This document shows positions 25,901-37,607 of a DNA stretch of 64,000 bases, one piece after another. The notes below the pieces were generated by a model. That model did no database searches, had not been told where the DNA came from, and saw only the letters and a program-made list of their open reading frames with translations. The translations under genes and the position numbers were made by a program. Positions within the stretch are counted from its first letter, which is position 1; the number at the start of each line of letters is the position of its first letter. The DNA is taken from contig NC_090703.1 of assembly GCF_040954835.1 (NCBI RefSeq), forward strand, positions 7,683,001 through 7,747,000, given 5' to 3'. This DNA is from Lepisosteus oculatus. Its lineage: Eukaryota; Chordata; Actinopteri; Semionotiformes; Lepisosteidae.

Positions 25901-28900
25901 TACCCAATGATTAAAGAAGCAGAACAGGATTCAGCACATGGCATTGCACAGTAGTTATTGGCAGAGGATAAATAGACCCTCCACAATTCTTCACAGCAGG
26001 ACTACTTCATGTTTAGGGTGAGATTCCTGCTATCTCAATGTGTTGCAGTATTCTCTGGATTTATACCGGGGGCAATATTCACAGCTCACACCCAGAATTC
26101 TGGAGAATTTGTCTCAACATCGCAGCATTGATCCGGCATTGAAATAATTAACCCAAATCAGCTGTTGCACCTATAATTTAATCAGGACATTATAGCATAA
26201 CCCATTTTGTTTATTAATAGAACAAATATGTCTGAAGTAAATTAAGGCACATTACGTCCATATTTAAACTGTCCTGTTGAAAATCACTGCAGCCTGTACT
26301 CCTGTGCGAAGTCATTTCCATCCGACAGTTTTGCGCTGTTGAATTTTCACATTTCCCCAGCCTATTTCCAATGTTTTATGTGAGGAGGGCTGTTTTGTCA
26401 GCTTTTCTTGGCGACATTAGTAACACATGATTTCACCTCCCCATTAGCAAATGTAATTTTCTGTTTTCGAAATTTAATTAAAAAAAATGGTCTCTTTAAC
26501 GTTCATACAATACTGAGAAATGAATATCGCAATTTGCCTGGGAGTCTGTAGCATTGAACATAAATCGGACAGAAATATAGTTTGACTCTGATCTCCACCA
26601 AAAGTAATACAGTTGCTCTAATTTACAGCACAATTCTGGATGTGCTTTACTGTCTGATTTCAGTTGCGCATGCTAAATTTTGTGTCCTAAAATTTACAAC
26701 ACTCCACAAGACAAGTCCTTTGACTTTTCTCCCGTAAAATTCGCACACTGCTCTGATTCACTCCCAAACTGACACTGTGCCACCTTCGTATGGGTCCAAT
26801 GGCCTCCTCTCATTTGTAACTTTTCGTTTCTGTGGCCTACAGTCGGCAGGTTCTGCACGGCACATCTTTTTATTTTTCTGTGAGCTTGTTTAACCGCTCA
26901 TGTTCCTGGCCTTGCGTTTCAGCGCGGGGCTGTGTGACAGGGGTAATGGAAACAGCCTTGACAAGGTTTGGAGATGAAAACCTGAAAGGCTTTTTTCTGT
27001 ACTGGCGTGCACCAACTGTACAACAGGACATGCTCCAGACATCCTGCAGACTGCAGTTACTAGTCAATAGGGGGTCTTATTATTCGCAAGCAGGGACGTA
27101 GGCAAGGAATAGAGTTTCTGAAAAATTGTAACCAACTGAACGTCAGCATTTCCATTGTAGCAGAAGCGTATAAACCAGTTCAGTGAACCACAAACAAGGG
27201 GGGGCCTTCAACATATTACTTTTACAGAATCCCAATGTTCCCCAGGCATTTCATAAGTCCAAAATAGCCGTTTTGAGGAAACCCCCTTTCTTGTCACTGT
27301 GCAAGTGACACGCTCGCCCCTTTTTCGATTACAAACTCAATCCACGCATCTGCATTTTGCAAGGCAAGAACAGGAAAACACTGAATCTTTCTGTACGGTG
27401 CTATTTTTAAATATTGATCAGAAATGGAGAAATCGATAATGCTTGAGTGATGAACCAGAAGCCTGGAGTCGGCAATACTGTAAACCTCACGCTTTCGTCC
27501 TCTAACCATTTGTCTCCTTAATTCAATAAAAGGAGCTGCATGAAAGTGGAAAATGAGATGGTGAACTGCCTGTGGAATCAGAGATGTCATCTGATAGATG
27601 TGACTTCCCCTGGAACTTCATGTGCAAAAAAAGTTGTAAAAGCTTTGTTTTTAAAGCGTTGAACACTCAGTACATTTTTAAAACAAACTTTTGCAAAAAG
27701 AACTACACGTGAAAGCTTAAAATCAGTGCATTTGTCAGTGCTTAAAAGCACTAACAACTTGGTTACTGAGGTGATTCTTTCTTCTACAGAACACGCACAA
27801 ACGGCTTGGACACTCCCTGATCCTGTCCCGGTCTTGCACTTTCCCTTAGCTGTCCTGGAGACACTTCAGAACGTGCATAATGTAGTATCTCAGGGGCTTG
27901 CTTTCTCCATTGCCACGCCACGCAGAGTGCAGGGTGGCTCATGCGAAGCCGGGCGCGGCAGGTCAGGGTTCGAGACAGGGCCAGGTCAGTCGCTGCGGGG
28001 GATTTGTGTTTGCACCCACGCTCCTGGACTAGGCAGGGACAGCTCACGTATGGGTATGCTTCTGAGAAAAGTAAGGTGATCCTCAGATATGCAGCCCCCG
28101 ACCCCTCCTGCCTGGCCTGAGGGAGTGTGTGGGGAGGCCCTGAGATCAGGAAGCAGACCTCCCAGGCCATTTCTAGGCAGCGCTGATTAAGTTAAAGGTT
28201 TCCATTCCAGCTCCAGATGTAAAACAGAAGGGAGGAAAATAAATTAGAGAGAACACGCACGGAGTGGATATCTTCCAGCTTTAGAACTGCGTCTGCTCTG
28301 TGCTGACCCATTAAGGGCTCAGCTGGGGCTGAACTGAGAGCTCTGATTTTCTCTTTCCTCTGTGCAACAGGAAGACTACAATCAGCTGCGGCCGCTGTCC
28401 TACCCCAACACTGACGTGTTCCTCATCTGCTTCTCGGTGGTCAACCCTGCCTCCTACCACAATGTCCAGGAGGAGTGGGTCCCCGAACTCAAGGCCTGCA
28501 TGCCCCATGTGCCCTACATCCTCATCGGAACGCAGGTGAGCCCCGAGAACCTCCTAGTTCTGTGCCTGCTGTCTTTGCTCCTTGCATGACTGCCTGCATC
28601 GTGCTCCACTAGCTGCCTGGAGCCAGATGCTCTTGTGTCTGCTGTAGCGCGAACAGGAAGCAGATGGTTCTGGAGTACACGTGGAGGAGGGCTGATGTCT
28701 TCATCTCTCCCAGATGGGCGCTGGGGGAAGCGTCGAGTGGGGCTGAACAGTGATCAGCTATTTCACATGGGTCAGTGCAATGGGAGAAAACGAATGTCTG
28801 TTTCACATCAGTCAACATTGTTGTTTTACATTTACGGGGGAACTGTAGTCCCACTTTCTCAGACGGGTTATTAAATCGTGAACTTTGTGAAGGTACTGTA

Positions 28901-31099
28901 TGGCCGGTGTGTTGTTGCAAACTGCTGATCTTGCCATGGGCGAGAGCAAGAGTTTTTCAAGAGCTGTGGTGTGAAGCGCCCTTCCTGCTCAATAGTCACC
29001 TTAGCGACTAATGTAACGTGACATTATTTCGCAGACATATCATCGCAGAAATGTTCCAACGTGACCTGCGTGCAGAGCTAACATTTGCAGGCAAAACCGT
29101 ATCAAAGTCGAGAACAATATTTCTATTGAATTAAAGCCTGAAATGCTTTGAAATGCACTCATCAATGCTGATTCTCTTTAAACCCAAAATATAAAAATAG
29201 CGTTGCAGTTCCCCTTTAACAGTAACTGTCACGGTTTTCTTTTCAGTTGCGTATTTTTGCCTTTCAGATTGATTTGCGGGATGATCCCAAGACCCTGGCC
29301 CGCCTGCTGCACATGAAGGAGAAGCCCATGACTTTTGAGCAAGGAGTCAAATTGGCCAAAGAGGTTGGTGGGTTTCACTGTTGATAGGCATTCCGAACAA
29401 GTAATAGGTTTATTCCATGCTGAAAAGAGAAGAAAGAAAACACAACATTTCAGTTGTGGAGCCTTCTTTGTAGTGTTTTTTTTTCTTCTCTTTTCTGCAT
29501 GGAATAAACCTATTACTTGTTCCTTTGCAGCCTACGCATGCTGACACATGACACATGCTTAGCTCAGAGGGTAGCACAGAGAGATGACCTCACTCTCTGC
29601 CTACAGTGTGCTCCTGCAGACACCAGCAATTAGCAAAGCATGGAGCAGGGCTGTGCAATTCCTGCTAACTGCCTTGGGACAGCAGTCCACTACTGGGGGT
29701 AACAGAACTCCATATTCGTGAAGTACCATTTTCTACCACGCTAGGTTTCAGGCTCCTTTTTGGAAAAAAGAAAAACTAATAATAATAAATCGATAGGACA
29801 GATTCAAATTGGTGGTAGGGTATCTTAAATTAACTTTCCCAACCCAACTTACTTTAAACTTTACACTCTAGTATTGTTCACCTAGGACAAAGAAGGGGTA
29901 TATAAACTTCACATGGCAGTAACGTATGAGTACGGCCATTTCGTGCATAAATGTAACAGTCAGTCATAAGGTCTAACAGTGAGTTCTGAAAAGTCCATAC
30001 CTGATGTACAATAAGTAAGGATCCTACAAAATCCCTCTTGAACTTCTTGTTCTTGTCTGTGCTTGATAATGTGGCCCACTAGAGGGCGCAACTCCTTTGA
30101 TGATGGTGCAGACTGCGATGAGACATTTCCTACATTTTGCAAGAGTAGAATGTTTTTTGTTGTTCAACTTATCTGTTTGCCACAGAAGGACTGCAGCCAG
30201 ACCACAGAGGAGCCAGATTTATCTGGCTGACTGGCGCGGTCAGTGATTCTGTATCTATACGCTGCACGCTGTAACTACAATGAAGAGACTCGTGCAGAGT
30301 TTTAGGGCGGAAATCTCTGAGGAGAAGCGATAAACCAGTTTATAAGGCCTATATAGATGGGTTTATTCCAGATCTTAATATCAGTTTGCTGATAAATCTG
30401 CAGATAAAAAATAAAGAAGTTTCTTAAAAAGCTTTCATGAATATGGATTGTATTCTTCTCATCATTATTATCGAAAAGCCACCAAGTTGAGCAACAGATT
30501 AGGCCCTGTGTCTGGGTCTGCGTCAAATTTGAGCACTACCGCCACCTTCCTTCAGTTACCTGATTTTGTGGACTGCTGTAAGGGGGTGTTCATTGCAAAA
30601 AAACTGAATTTAGTGGCTCTCAAGTGACCTAACCAGCACAGTTGCACATTCTAATACTGTATAAGCCCAGCATCACAGTGTGCGTCTGATTGCTGTCAGG
30701 GGCTCGGCAGTGGAGGGAGGCCCCTGACAGCACTCGGACGCACACTGTGGCCCCACGGTGCTCGTCACGGGCGAGAGTGTGGCCCCGCACAGTGCCGAAC
30801 CACGATACGATACAGCGGGCGTGCGGATAGGGTGGCCAGGTCTGCCCTGTCAGGACAGCGGACTTGTCAGTTGGCTGGGTGGGCTGGTGAAAGAGCCGTG
30901 CCACCAACCCCCCCACCCACCCACCCACCACCTCTTTATCTTCTGTTCTTAGATTGGAGCCCAGTGCTACCTGGAGTGCTCGGCGCTCACGCAGAAAGGC
31001 CTGAAGGCGGTGTTTGACGAAGCCATCCTGACTATCTTCAGCCCCAAGAAGAAGAAAAGGAGGTGTGCGTCCTGCAGGGGCTGTTGCGCCATCGTCTGA
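16345..31099 (+). CDS. RHOJ: RHOJ (TCL), Cdc42-like Rho-family small GTPase, five coding exons
   Basis: The CDS joins 16345-16519, 25566-25624, 28371-28535, 29268-29363 and 30953-31099. All junctions are GT/AG and in phase, giving 213 residues against about 214 in human. RHOJ cycles between GDP and GTP at plasma and endosomal membranes and regulates actin, focal adhesions and endothelial behaviour. Visible motifs: P-loop GDGAVGKT (27-34), switch [11 protein letters not shown] with Thr52, switch II DTAGQ (74-78, catalytic Gln78), TQID (132-135), ECSAL (173-177), polybasic KKKKRR (197-202), and a C-terminal CAAX box CAIV (210-213) with nearby cysteines. [17 protein letters not shown] and [12 protein letters not shown] identify RHOJ rather than RHOQ, which reads EDYDRLRPLSYPMTDVF. 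The start has a strong context (A at -3, G at +4). The N-terminal extension lacks the cysteines I recall in human RHOJ. Confidence 0.96.
19487..19616 (+). repeat. 5S-headed SINE, 3' end only (5'-truncated)
   Basis: It matches the 3' part of the SINE at 44995-45514 in the opposite orientation: atccaggtag, the ggtggtggtgga run, ccccattacctgtaaagcgctttgagtgg, and agcgctatataagtgtaag, ending in an ATT-rich tail. The 5S-like head is absent, as expected for 5'-truncated retroposition. Confidence 0.75.
21975..22255 (+). mobile_element. tRNA-derived SINE
   Basis: The head looks like a tRNA-derived pol III promoter. A canonical B box GGTTCGAATCC lies at 22030-22040, with an A-box-like 'tggctcaggatctg' near 22006. 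The body continues with 'gagcaaggcccttgaccccaactgctcc' and a 3' end 'attgtatagggctactaaag', which I recognise as a widespread fish SINE style. It is not a functional tRNA gene, because no complete cloverleaf is present. Confidence 0.8.
22863..22905. repeat. (ATT)n microsatellite
   Basis: About 14 uninterrupted trinucleotide repeats (ATT) in RHOJ intron 1, likely length-polymorphic. Confidence 0.95.
23140..23340. repeat. Degenerate SINE-like fragment
   Basis: It shares a diffuse run of phrases with 5805-5990, such as 'ttcaccagttgaactaagaggg' here against 'ttcaccagttggattaagaggg' there, in the same orientation. Both look like old copies of one repeat family. The limits are approximate. Confidence 0.45.
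25566..25624 (+). CDS. RHOJ: RHOJ exon 2
   Basis: 59 nt completing Val59 and encoding through DTAGQ (residue 78). The acceptor follows a long T-run ending ttgcag, and the donor is CAG|GTAATT. The catalytic Gln equivalent to Cdc42 Gln61 is the last codon. Confidence 0.95.
25625..28370 (+). other. RHOJ: RHOJ intron 2
   Basis: A 2.7-kb intron. I see no gene or well-defined repeat in it. The 27.8-28.1 kb part is GC-richer and contains short open frames without domains. Confidence 0.85.
28371..28535 (+). CDS. RHOJ: RHOJ exon 3
   Basis: 165 nt, 55 codons (residues 79-133), from [12 protein letters not shown] to LIGTQ. The acceptor is ctgtgcaacag and the donor CAG|GTGAGC. This exon carries the residues that best separate RHOJ from RHOQ and CDC42. 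Confidence 0.96.
28536..29267 (+). other. RHOJ: RHOJ intron 3
   Basis: A 732-bp intron. I see no repeat or gene in it. Confidence 0.9.
29268..29363 (+). CDS. RHOJ: RHOJ exon 4
   Basis: 96 nt, 32 codons (134-165): [20 protein letters not shown] through KLAKE. It spans most of the Rho insert helix region. The donor GAG|GTTGGT is non-consensus at +3 and +4, and a foldback repeat begins 31 bp after the exon. Confidence 0.95.
29395..29522. mobile_element. Foldback (inverted) repeat element in RHOJ intron 4
   Basis: Arms 29395-29443 and 29473-29522 are reverse complements apart from two mismatches and one indel, around a 29-nt spacer. Each arm equals the terminal segment found at 13206-13255. The element therefore looks like two copies of a retroelement end joined head to head, or a miniature foldback derivative. 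Confidence 0.8.
30674..30749. repeat. Near-perfect 30-bp stem, 16-nt loop hairpin
   Basis: Arm 30674-30703 pairs with 30720-30749: 28 Watson-Crick pairs, one G-U-type pair and one mismatch in the plus-strand RNA, around a 16-nt loop (30704-30719). It ends about 200 bp before RHOJ exon 5. It might be a microRNA-like precursor, a regulatory RNA structure, or a recent inverted duplication. I recognise no known microRNA. Confidence 0.75.
30953..31099 (+). CDS. RHOJ: RHOJ exon 5 (terminal)
   Basis: 147 nt including stop TGA at 31097-31099. It encodes [20 protein letters not shown] to the C-terminus (166-213). The acceptor follows a C-rich tract with cccaccc repeats. The tail carries the polybasic run and the prenylation box CAIV. 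Confidence 0.96.
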   Translation: MGAQCYLECSALTQKGLKAVFDEAILTIFSPKKKKRRCASCRGCCAIV

Positions 31100-34000
31100 G
31101 GGGGCGGGGAGCGGCGGGACAGAGGCGCCACTCTCCCCAGGCGAGGGGAGGAGGGGGGGGCAGACATCATCCTCTTCCTTCTCCCCTTTCCTCACAAGCA
31201 CACCTGCCTCCTCTTCAGAAGACGGCTGTCCCTCTGAGATTCTCAGCGATCCCCTCAGCAGCCCCTCTCTGTCTCCGGCTGGGCCGTTAAGTGGCAGTAG
31301 CTGCAGTGACCTGGGTGGCGGAGTGACCAACCTGTGTTCGGACACAACTGCCCCCCCCTTACAGTGCAGTCTGAGAGGAGAGCATTTTCTCCATTTTCTC
31401 CTCACCCCAGGTGGGGACGACGCTATAATACCCTTCGGTCAAGCCAAAGAGGAAGCTCACTTTGTAATTTGCACCCTTACTGCTATCAAGCAGGCTACAA
31501 GGTCAGCTTCTCGAGAGCACATACAGTGACGCCACCTTTCTTCTGCCGCGTGAGATTCCTCCCAGGGTTTTCATTTTCACTCCGTGGAGTCACTGCTGGC
31601 CTTTTTCCTTCTCTTGCTTCACAGTTCAGAAAGATGTTTAATACACCGCTGGATCACAAACAGCAGTTCATTTATCCACGCAGGAGTGCACTCTCGGCAT
31701 GCGGTTACTGAGGTGTTCTTCCGTGTCAGTGCCTTTATCGCACAAAGAGGTTAACCCTAGCCTTCTGGCTCCTCCGAGTCAGCCAGCAAGCCTGAGGTCG
31801 GTCTCGTGTGCTTTGAATGACGCCTAGAGACTGGTATGGGTCATGGTGGCTCCTTAGCAAAAGCTGTGAGTGAGAAATGCCAATTTTTATATGAATTGTT
31901 TTAAATGAATAATAGTCTATGGTATATTATTTGCATTAGCTGTAACTCAAGTAGACTGTAAACTAATTAAGTGCTAACGTACCTGTCAGAGGAGGTTCTA
32001 GAGTGGAGCAGTGCCAGTGTGCAACAGGCACACAACGTTCAACATGTCTGCTGGCTTCGATTAAACATACTCTGGCTTGCGAATGGCAGTTATCTGAGGG
32101 TTTTGCACAAGGCCCTTTTAGTGAAACAGTGGACGTTTGTAAGCACTACAAAGATGCAGCAAAAAATAAATAAATAAAAAAAACAAACGGGGTGTTCTTC
32201 TGCCAAGCTTAAAACAAACGTCAGCTTACGCTTTTCGGGTCTCCCTGGAATTGGGTGATGTCAGCGTCACATCGTGGCAGTTTTGAGTGTGTTAAAACTC
32301 AAAGACAGAGCCTGCAGGTTTTAGAGGTCTTTCTAATTAATCAGTCATTAATTACTTTGGACATGCATGGTTTTGAGCAGTTAGACTGGGTAATTGAATC
32401 AATTGATTAAAAATGAGTGCGAGACGACCTGGAAGATCATGTGACACTCTGGAGCCTCAGCTGTACTGTGCTGTAGTGAGTACAGCAGCTCAGCATCCTC
32501 CTGCATTGGACGCAGGTGAGACAAACACCGTGCCAAGACTGATTCTGGTGTGGATTCAGGAAACGTTAGGAAGAATACTCTGTACATCTCAGCATCTTCT
32601 ACCTCCCCAAATTCACCTGCAGAGACGTGTAGAGCTACAGTATGAAGCTTATGTGACTTTGCGGAGCAGGCAAATTCTGCTTTGTTGGGTGGTGCCTCCA
32701 GCACATTCCGAAGGAGTGGAGGAAGACTCTCTATTACAGTCTTCTTCCTGTGAAAAGCTTATTGCAGGGTTATTTTTCAACACCCAGTTCTTCTGCGCGT
32801 GTGGCCTTCTTGGTAACAATGTCATTTTTCTTCAGAAGGGAATTGTCACCTCCCTAGGCTTTCTGAGCCACAGTGAAACACAACCCAGGCGGAAACTAAG
32901 GGGAGTGCCTTTAAAACGAGAAACAAGAAACACGTCTTCGCACAAAGTGTTATGGTAGCCTGGATCAAGCTCCCCAGCCATGTTGTGAAAGCTAACACTG
33001 GCTTCTTTCAGGAAACAGCTGGATGGGATCCTCAGATCACTTAGCTACTGACAGTCCACTGAGCCAGATGGGCTGCCTCCTTTCTTTGGTGATGTTTCTT
33101 ATTTTTTGTATGAGCAAGCAATAAGTGACAGATGAACATTGACTAAGTAGTGGCATTTGGTTTCTAGCCTACGTTTGGAGAGTAAATATATTTTTGTAAG
33201 TGCCTCAATTAATCCTTTGAAGAAACAACTAAGTGTTCAACTCCACTGAGCTCTACCAGCAAAAGCGTGTGCTGGAGGCTTGGCACCTTCATTAACAAGG
33301 TGCGGCTGTCTCCTGTGATTCTCCGCTGTGCCTCCATGTCACAGTTTCTCAGTGAGGGCTGTGGAACATGTGTAAGACACTGTTTTGTATTTAGAGAAGT
33401 TGTCTTGGCAGGAAGTCCATGCCAGGAAGAGGAACTGTTTTTAAACTTGGATTTTGTCCTTACAGTGCTCTTGATTAAAGCTCTTTCCTTAGGAACCCTA
33501 AACTATTAGTTGCAGAAATGGTGTCTGTTGGGTTCCTGGGTGAGTGCCCTGATTGTTTTGTGCCCAAATGCCTGAATTAGAATTTACTACAGGTTTCACA
33601 TACAGTACTTTGAGTGGTTTTCTATTTCTGTGCTGCAACTTGTGGTACGCAGTCAATTCAGAAATGACCCAAAGAGAAGTTCAAATTTGCTTGCAGAGGA
33701 CGTGGTGTCGATTTGGATGAGGCAGTGTGGGGCTGTGAGCCTACAGCCATATTGCAGAAGACTTGTTTATGTCTGGCCTTGCTCACAGGAATACCATGTC
33801 TTCCTCATCTGCAGTTTTCTTAGTGTACCTGTCCTTCTCCACACTGCAGTACCATGTTAAGCTTTTGATGTCCTTAAGTCCTTGGTTAGAATCTTTTTCG
33901 GTAACGGGACCTGATACATTCAAATAAAAGCCACTCGGTACAGTATGTGTGCCATTTCTGTTGTAGTTGATCTGTAGTGATCCAGTTTGTCAAAAAAAGA

Positions 34001-36230
34001 CCAAAAGCCTATTATTGATCAATACAATACAACTGAGGTACCTAACCTGTTATACACTGAAGGATTTGATCTCTTAAGGGTTTAAATGTTCTTTCAGTGT
34101 GCAGATTTATGGCCAAATGTTGGCACTAATGAAATGTTTGTTTTATCTTGTTTTTTTCTTTCTTATTTTGTGTGCATTAAGTTAGATCAAGAGTCAGGTG
34201 GATTTTAACAACCTCCAATCGCTATTGACAATCAATTCTATTTTACTCCTTATTAACACATTCTTAGAATAAGCAAGCACAGCCTGCCATTGTTCACTAA
34301 TGCTTTAACTTTGATTGTTAACTTCCTCATTTTCAGAAATGTTTCGTTTTAAAAATTTGTCTTTTTTTTGTTTTGTTTTTCAACCCCTTGTATTTCTATA
34401 TTTTCATGATGAAGCAAGATTTTTGACCATCACAGAACAGGCCGAATAAAGGCCTGGAATGAGTTTTCCAGTTCCATCATTAGGTCTTTCTTACTCAGAT
34501 TAACCTCGGGTGTCTCAAATCGATGTGAGTGTGATCAGGAACTGGTTTGTGAATCGTTCATGTTTCTTTACAGACCAGTTTTAACATTGCGGCACTGCTG
34601 TTGTCGCTATCTTCTTAGCTGTTAATGTTAGTACTACAGCGGATTAACGTGACTCTACATCTTATTGTTAAAATGGCCTGATCCGATCTTTCGTTTTCTC
34701 AGCAGCAGCTTTCTTCGGAGTAAAAAAAAACAGCCTTGATGGGCTGAGAGAATGGCAATCTTATTTAAATTGTTCTGCATTCTGCAGGGCCTGTTATCAA
34801 CAGGTGGACTTGAGGAATTAAACTGTAATTTGTGCCTTTTAGTAGAAACCTTTGTCTCAGTGCAAAGAGCAGCGAAGAGGGGAGTGGGACTTGGGGTTTT
34901 AGAGTTTTTTTTAAACAGCACCGTCATTAACCTTTAGTATAATTTGAAGTAAATAGACTGCCGAATGGAGGGTTTCTTTTGTGTACGCAGATCCTTTGAT
35001 CTGACAGGAGTGGCAAATCAACAACAGTTTTTTTTTTCCCCATGAAGCACAGTTCTGTACAAATAACGGATCCCGTGAGACATGGAAATGTGCAGCACAG
35101 GGGGTCTCTGAGGGGTTCTGGGGGAAGAGTGTTCATTTCAAAGACTGCTTTTTATTGTAGTGGGAAGACTGGAAATTAAACAATTGAGATGCTCCGAGAG
35201 GAAAACACAGACCTGGAAGCAGATATTGTGAGCAGCTCAGCCACTCTCTTTCCTTGTGTGGACAGGGTAGATCTGAAGCGAAGAAGGAAACAGCTTGTCA
35301 CTTCCAGCGAAGTGGCTTTCTGCCTATGACTGATTATTTCCGTTCCACTACAACCTGATGGGTTTCCAGCTTAGTCTTTTTTTTTCTGTAAAGGTGTAAT
35401 TGTTTCATTTGATCAATAGATCAGAAGAAACTGAAGGTACGCTATGCATTTGACAGACCTAACAATTGACCTTAGGTGGGTGCATTTCTGTTTCCAAGCA
35501 TTGCGAGTGCCTACACTGCGGAAATCCGATGTTTAAAAGTACCCCCAATTTCAAGTAATAGTGCAGCCCGACCGAGATCAGGAGCACTGGTCTTTACCAG
35601 GTAAAACCTCCCTCAGCAAGCTACTGCAGAAACTTTGGAGTTTGGAAGCTTGGTATGCAGTGCCTCCCATTGGATCAGTGATTCTGTTTGTGTGTCCTTT
35701 ATCTGTGAGTGTGCCTACGTCTGTTAATACCGATTTACTGCAAAGAAAAGTGACCCTAGGCTACATTGGTTAAATGGCTGGCTAAAACAAAATCGCTTGT
35801 AAGTAGTTTTAAGATGATCTCAGGAACAGCGGGATTTAGTAGTTGCTAGTTTTCTTTTTCAACAGATGGAGGGCACAAAGTGCTCCTTTAAAATAGGGTC
35901 ATTTTTTTTCATTTTATTATGTAGCGATATTCTATGTACACTTATGTGCACTTGCTACACTGTGCCTGTTTGCTATGCAACTGCTTTGTACTGTATATTT
36001 CCTGAAAGCCAGGTTTAACACTGGTAACAGCAATAACTTGAATACTAAAATGCAAACAATATTTAAGTGTTTTAAATATACTTATTATATAGTGTTTCTT
36101 TCCCTTTTATTTCCAGTACCCATGTAGTGTATGTGTACTATCATTGCTTTGTTTGTTCTGAGTTGAATTCTCAAATACTGTAAATACTTTGATGGCAATT
36201 AAAAATATGCAACACCAGTAAGAATTCAAG
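31100..36230 (+). other. RHOJ: Probable RHOJ 3'UTR and downstream flank
   Basis: This is a long, AT-rich, exon-free stretch after the stop codon. Candidate poly(A) signals on the plus strand are AATAAA at 33923-33928 and 34445-34450, and ATTAAA at 36198-36203 in a T-rich setting. Which one is used cannot be decided by eye. GC-rich frames near 31.1-31.5 kb have no domain. Confidence 0.5.
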
Positions 36231-37607
36231 TCTGTTTTATTTAAAGTTTCACTTCATTGTCAAGGGGGGTGGTATGCTTGAATGATCTATATGTTATGCC
36301 CCTTACATTAACAGGTGAAAGTGGATGTTATGTTCTGCATTTATGAGGAACAGAGCAATAGGTAACAAAAGATAACAAAAAATACATTTTTAATATGTAA
36401 TAAGATCCCATAACCACGAAGTACAGTCTGTCACTAAGACACATTCTTCAATAATAGTCCAGATTAGAGGTTGCAAAAAACATTTACATATTCTTTAGAA
36501 CCTGTATTAAAAAACAGATTGTAAATACCTGGTGATAACTACTATGGGCTGATGATTAATAACAAATCCAGATTGTTTTCATATAGAAATGTTTTATTCA
36601 TAGGCAATTTAGTATTAAAGGCTTGTTGTGCATTTATAACATTTCATGTTGGTGATTTTTTTCACTACTAACACTGGTGACCACACGGTAATAGGTTTTC
36701 AAATGATCCATATCTAAAGGTCAGGAACAACCTGGTTTAAACTACTGTAGCAGGGAGTCAGCTCAGTTCAATAATGTACCTGCAGTTTAGCATCCCTGGA
36801 GCAAAGCTGACGACTGCTGGCTTGAACAAAATGAACAAATGAGCAAATTAGCTGTTAAATTTGAAACCTGACTTCTTTCAAATTCTCTGATGGATGCACT
36901 GGCGATAAGGACGACCTATGAAAACTGCAGGTTGGTGTTTCTCCCAAGAATGCAGTGATAGATAGGTGATGTGTTTTTGTGACCAAGTGGGGCATAAAGA
37001 AAGAAAGCAAAAAAAAAAACTCGGAAACGTGGTTTGTTGTATATGATTGTTGAAAACGGAAAAAAATGTTATATACTGTTTGAACGAATGAAAGAAAGAA
37101 AGCTTGAGATGTTGGCTGGCAAAGAGGCCCTTCTAGCACTGCTTCAGTTCACTGAGCTCAGGCACATTCCCACATCTGCTGGAGATGCTGTGCACCTCAG
37201 AAGCCTTTGCGACAAAATTTAAAATACTGCAAATAGAATTATTACTGATTGATTTGGCTGACACTTTTACCCAACTTAACTTAAAGTGGCATCCATTTAA
37301 ACAGCTGGTTATTTTACAGGAGAAGGTCAGGTGAGTACCTTGCCTCAACCGGGGCTTTGAGCCCACAGCCTTCAAGTCCCAGGTCCAGAACCCTGACCAA
37401 AAGCTCCGCACTGCTGCCCGAGGATTAAGGAGTTGAATGGGGAGTTAGAATTCGGTTTTGTGCCCCATCTGCCAGTGTTTCAGTGCTTAGCATCCCTAGC
37501 AAGAAGGTAGCAGTGGTGCCATACCTGCAGTAGGTGAGTTAAAGTTTGACAATAAGCAATGCTGTGAGTTTGGGAGACGATCCTTGTGCCCACTGGCTCT
37601 ATGCTGG
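36231..37607 (-). other. GPHB5 3' flank / RHOJ-GPHB5 convergent interval
   Basis: It contains a candidate minus-strand poly(A) signal (AATAAA, complement of 36593-36598) for GPHB5 and an old repeat at 37235-37430. Nothing else is recognised. Confidence 0.45.
37235..37430. repeat. Old SINE-like fish repeat
   Basis: The phrase order is 'gatttggctgacacttttacccaactt', then 'gagtaccttgcctcaaccggggctttgagcccacagcc', then 'ccagaaccctgacc' and 'ctgctgccc'. This matches the layout of a common fish repeat (gca-gac-gctttt-atcc core, then ttgaaccc-acaacc and a closing ctgcc). Confidence 0.55.

Noticed and set aside
30629-31405. 258-codon minus-strand open frame, the longest in the window
   Set aside because: It lies antisense to RHOJ exon 5 and its GC-rich flanks, includes the hairpin, has no recognisable domain, and crosses an exon whose sense-strand coding is certain.
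31065-31529. 154-codon plus-strand frame overlapping the RHOJ stop
   Set aside because: It is out of frame with RHOJ, low-complexity Ser/Gly/Pro-rich, and starts from a non-ATG codon; best read as 3'UTR.
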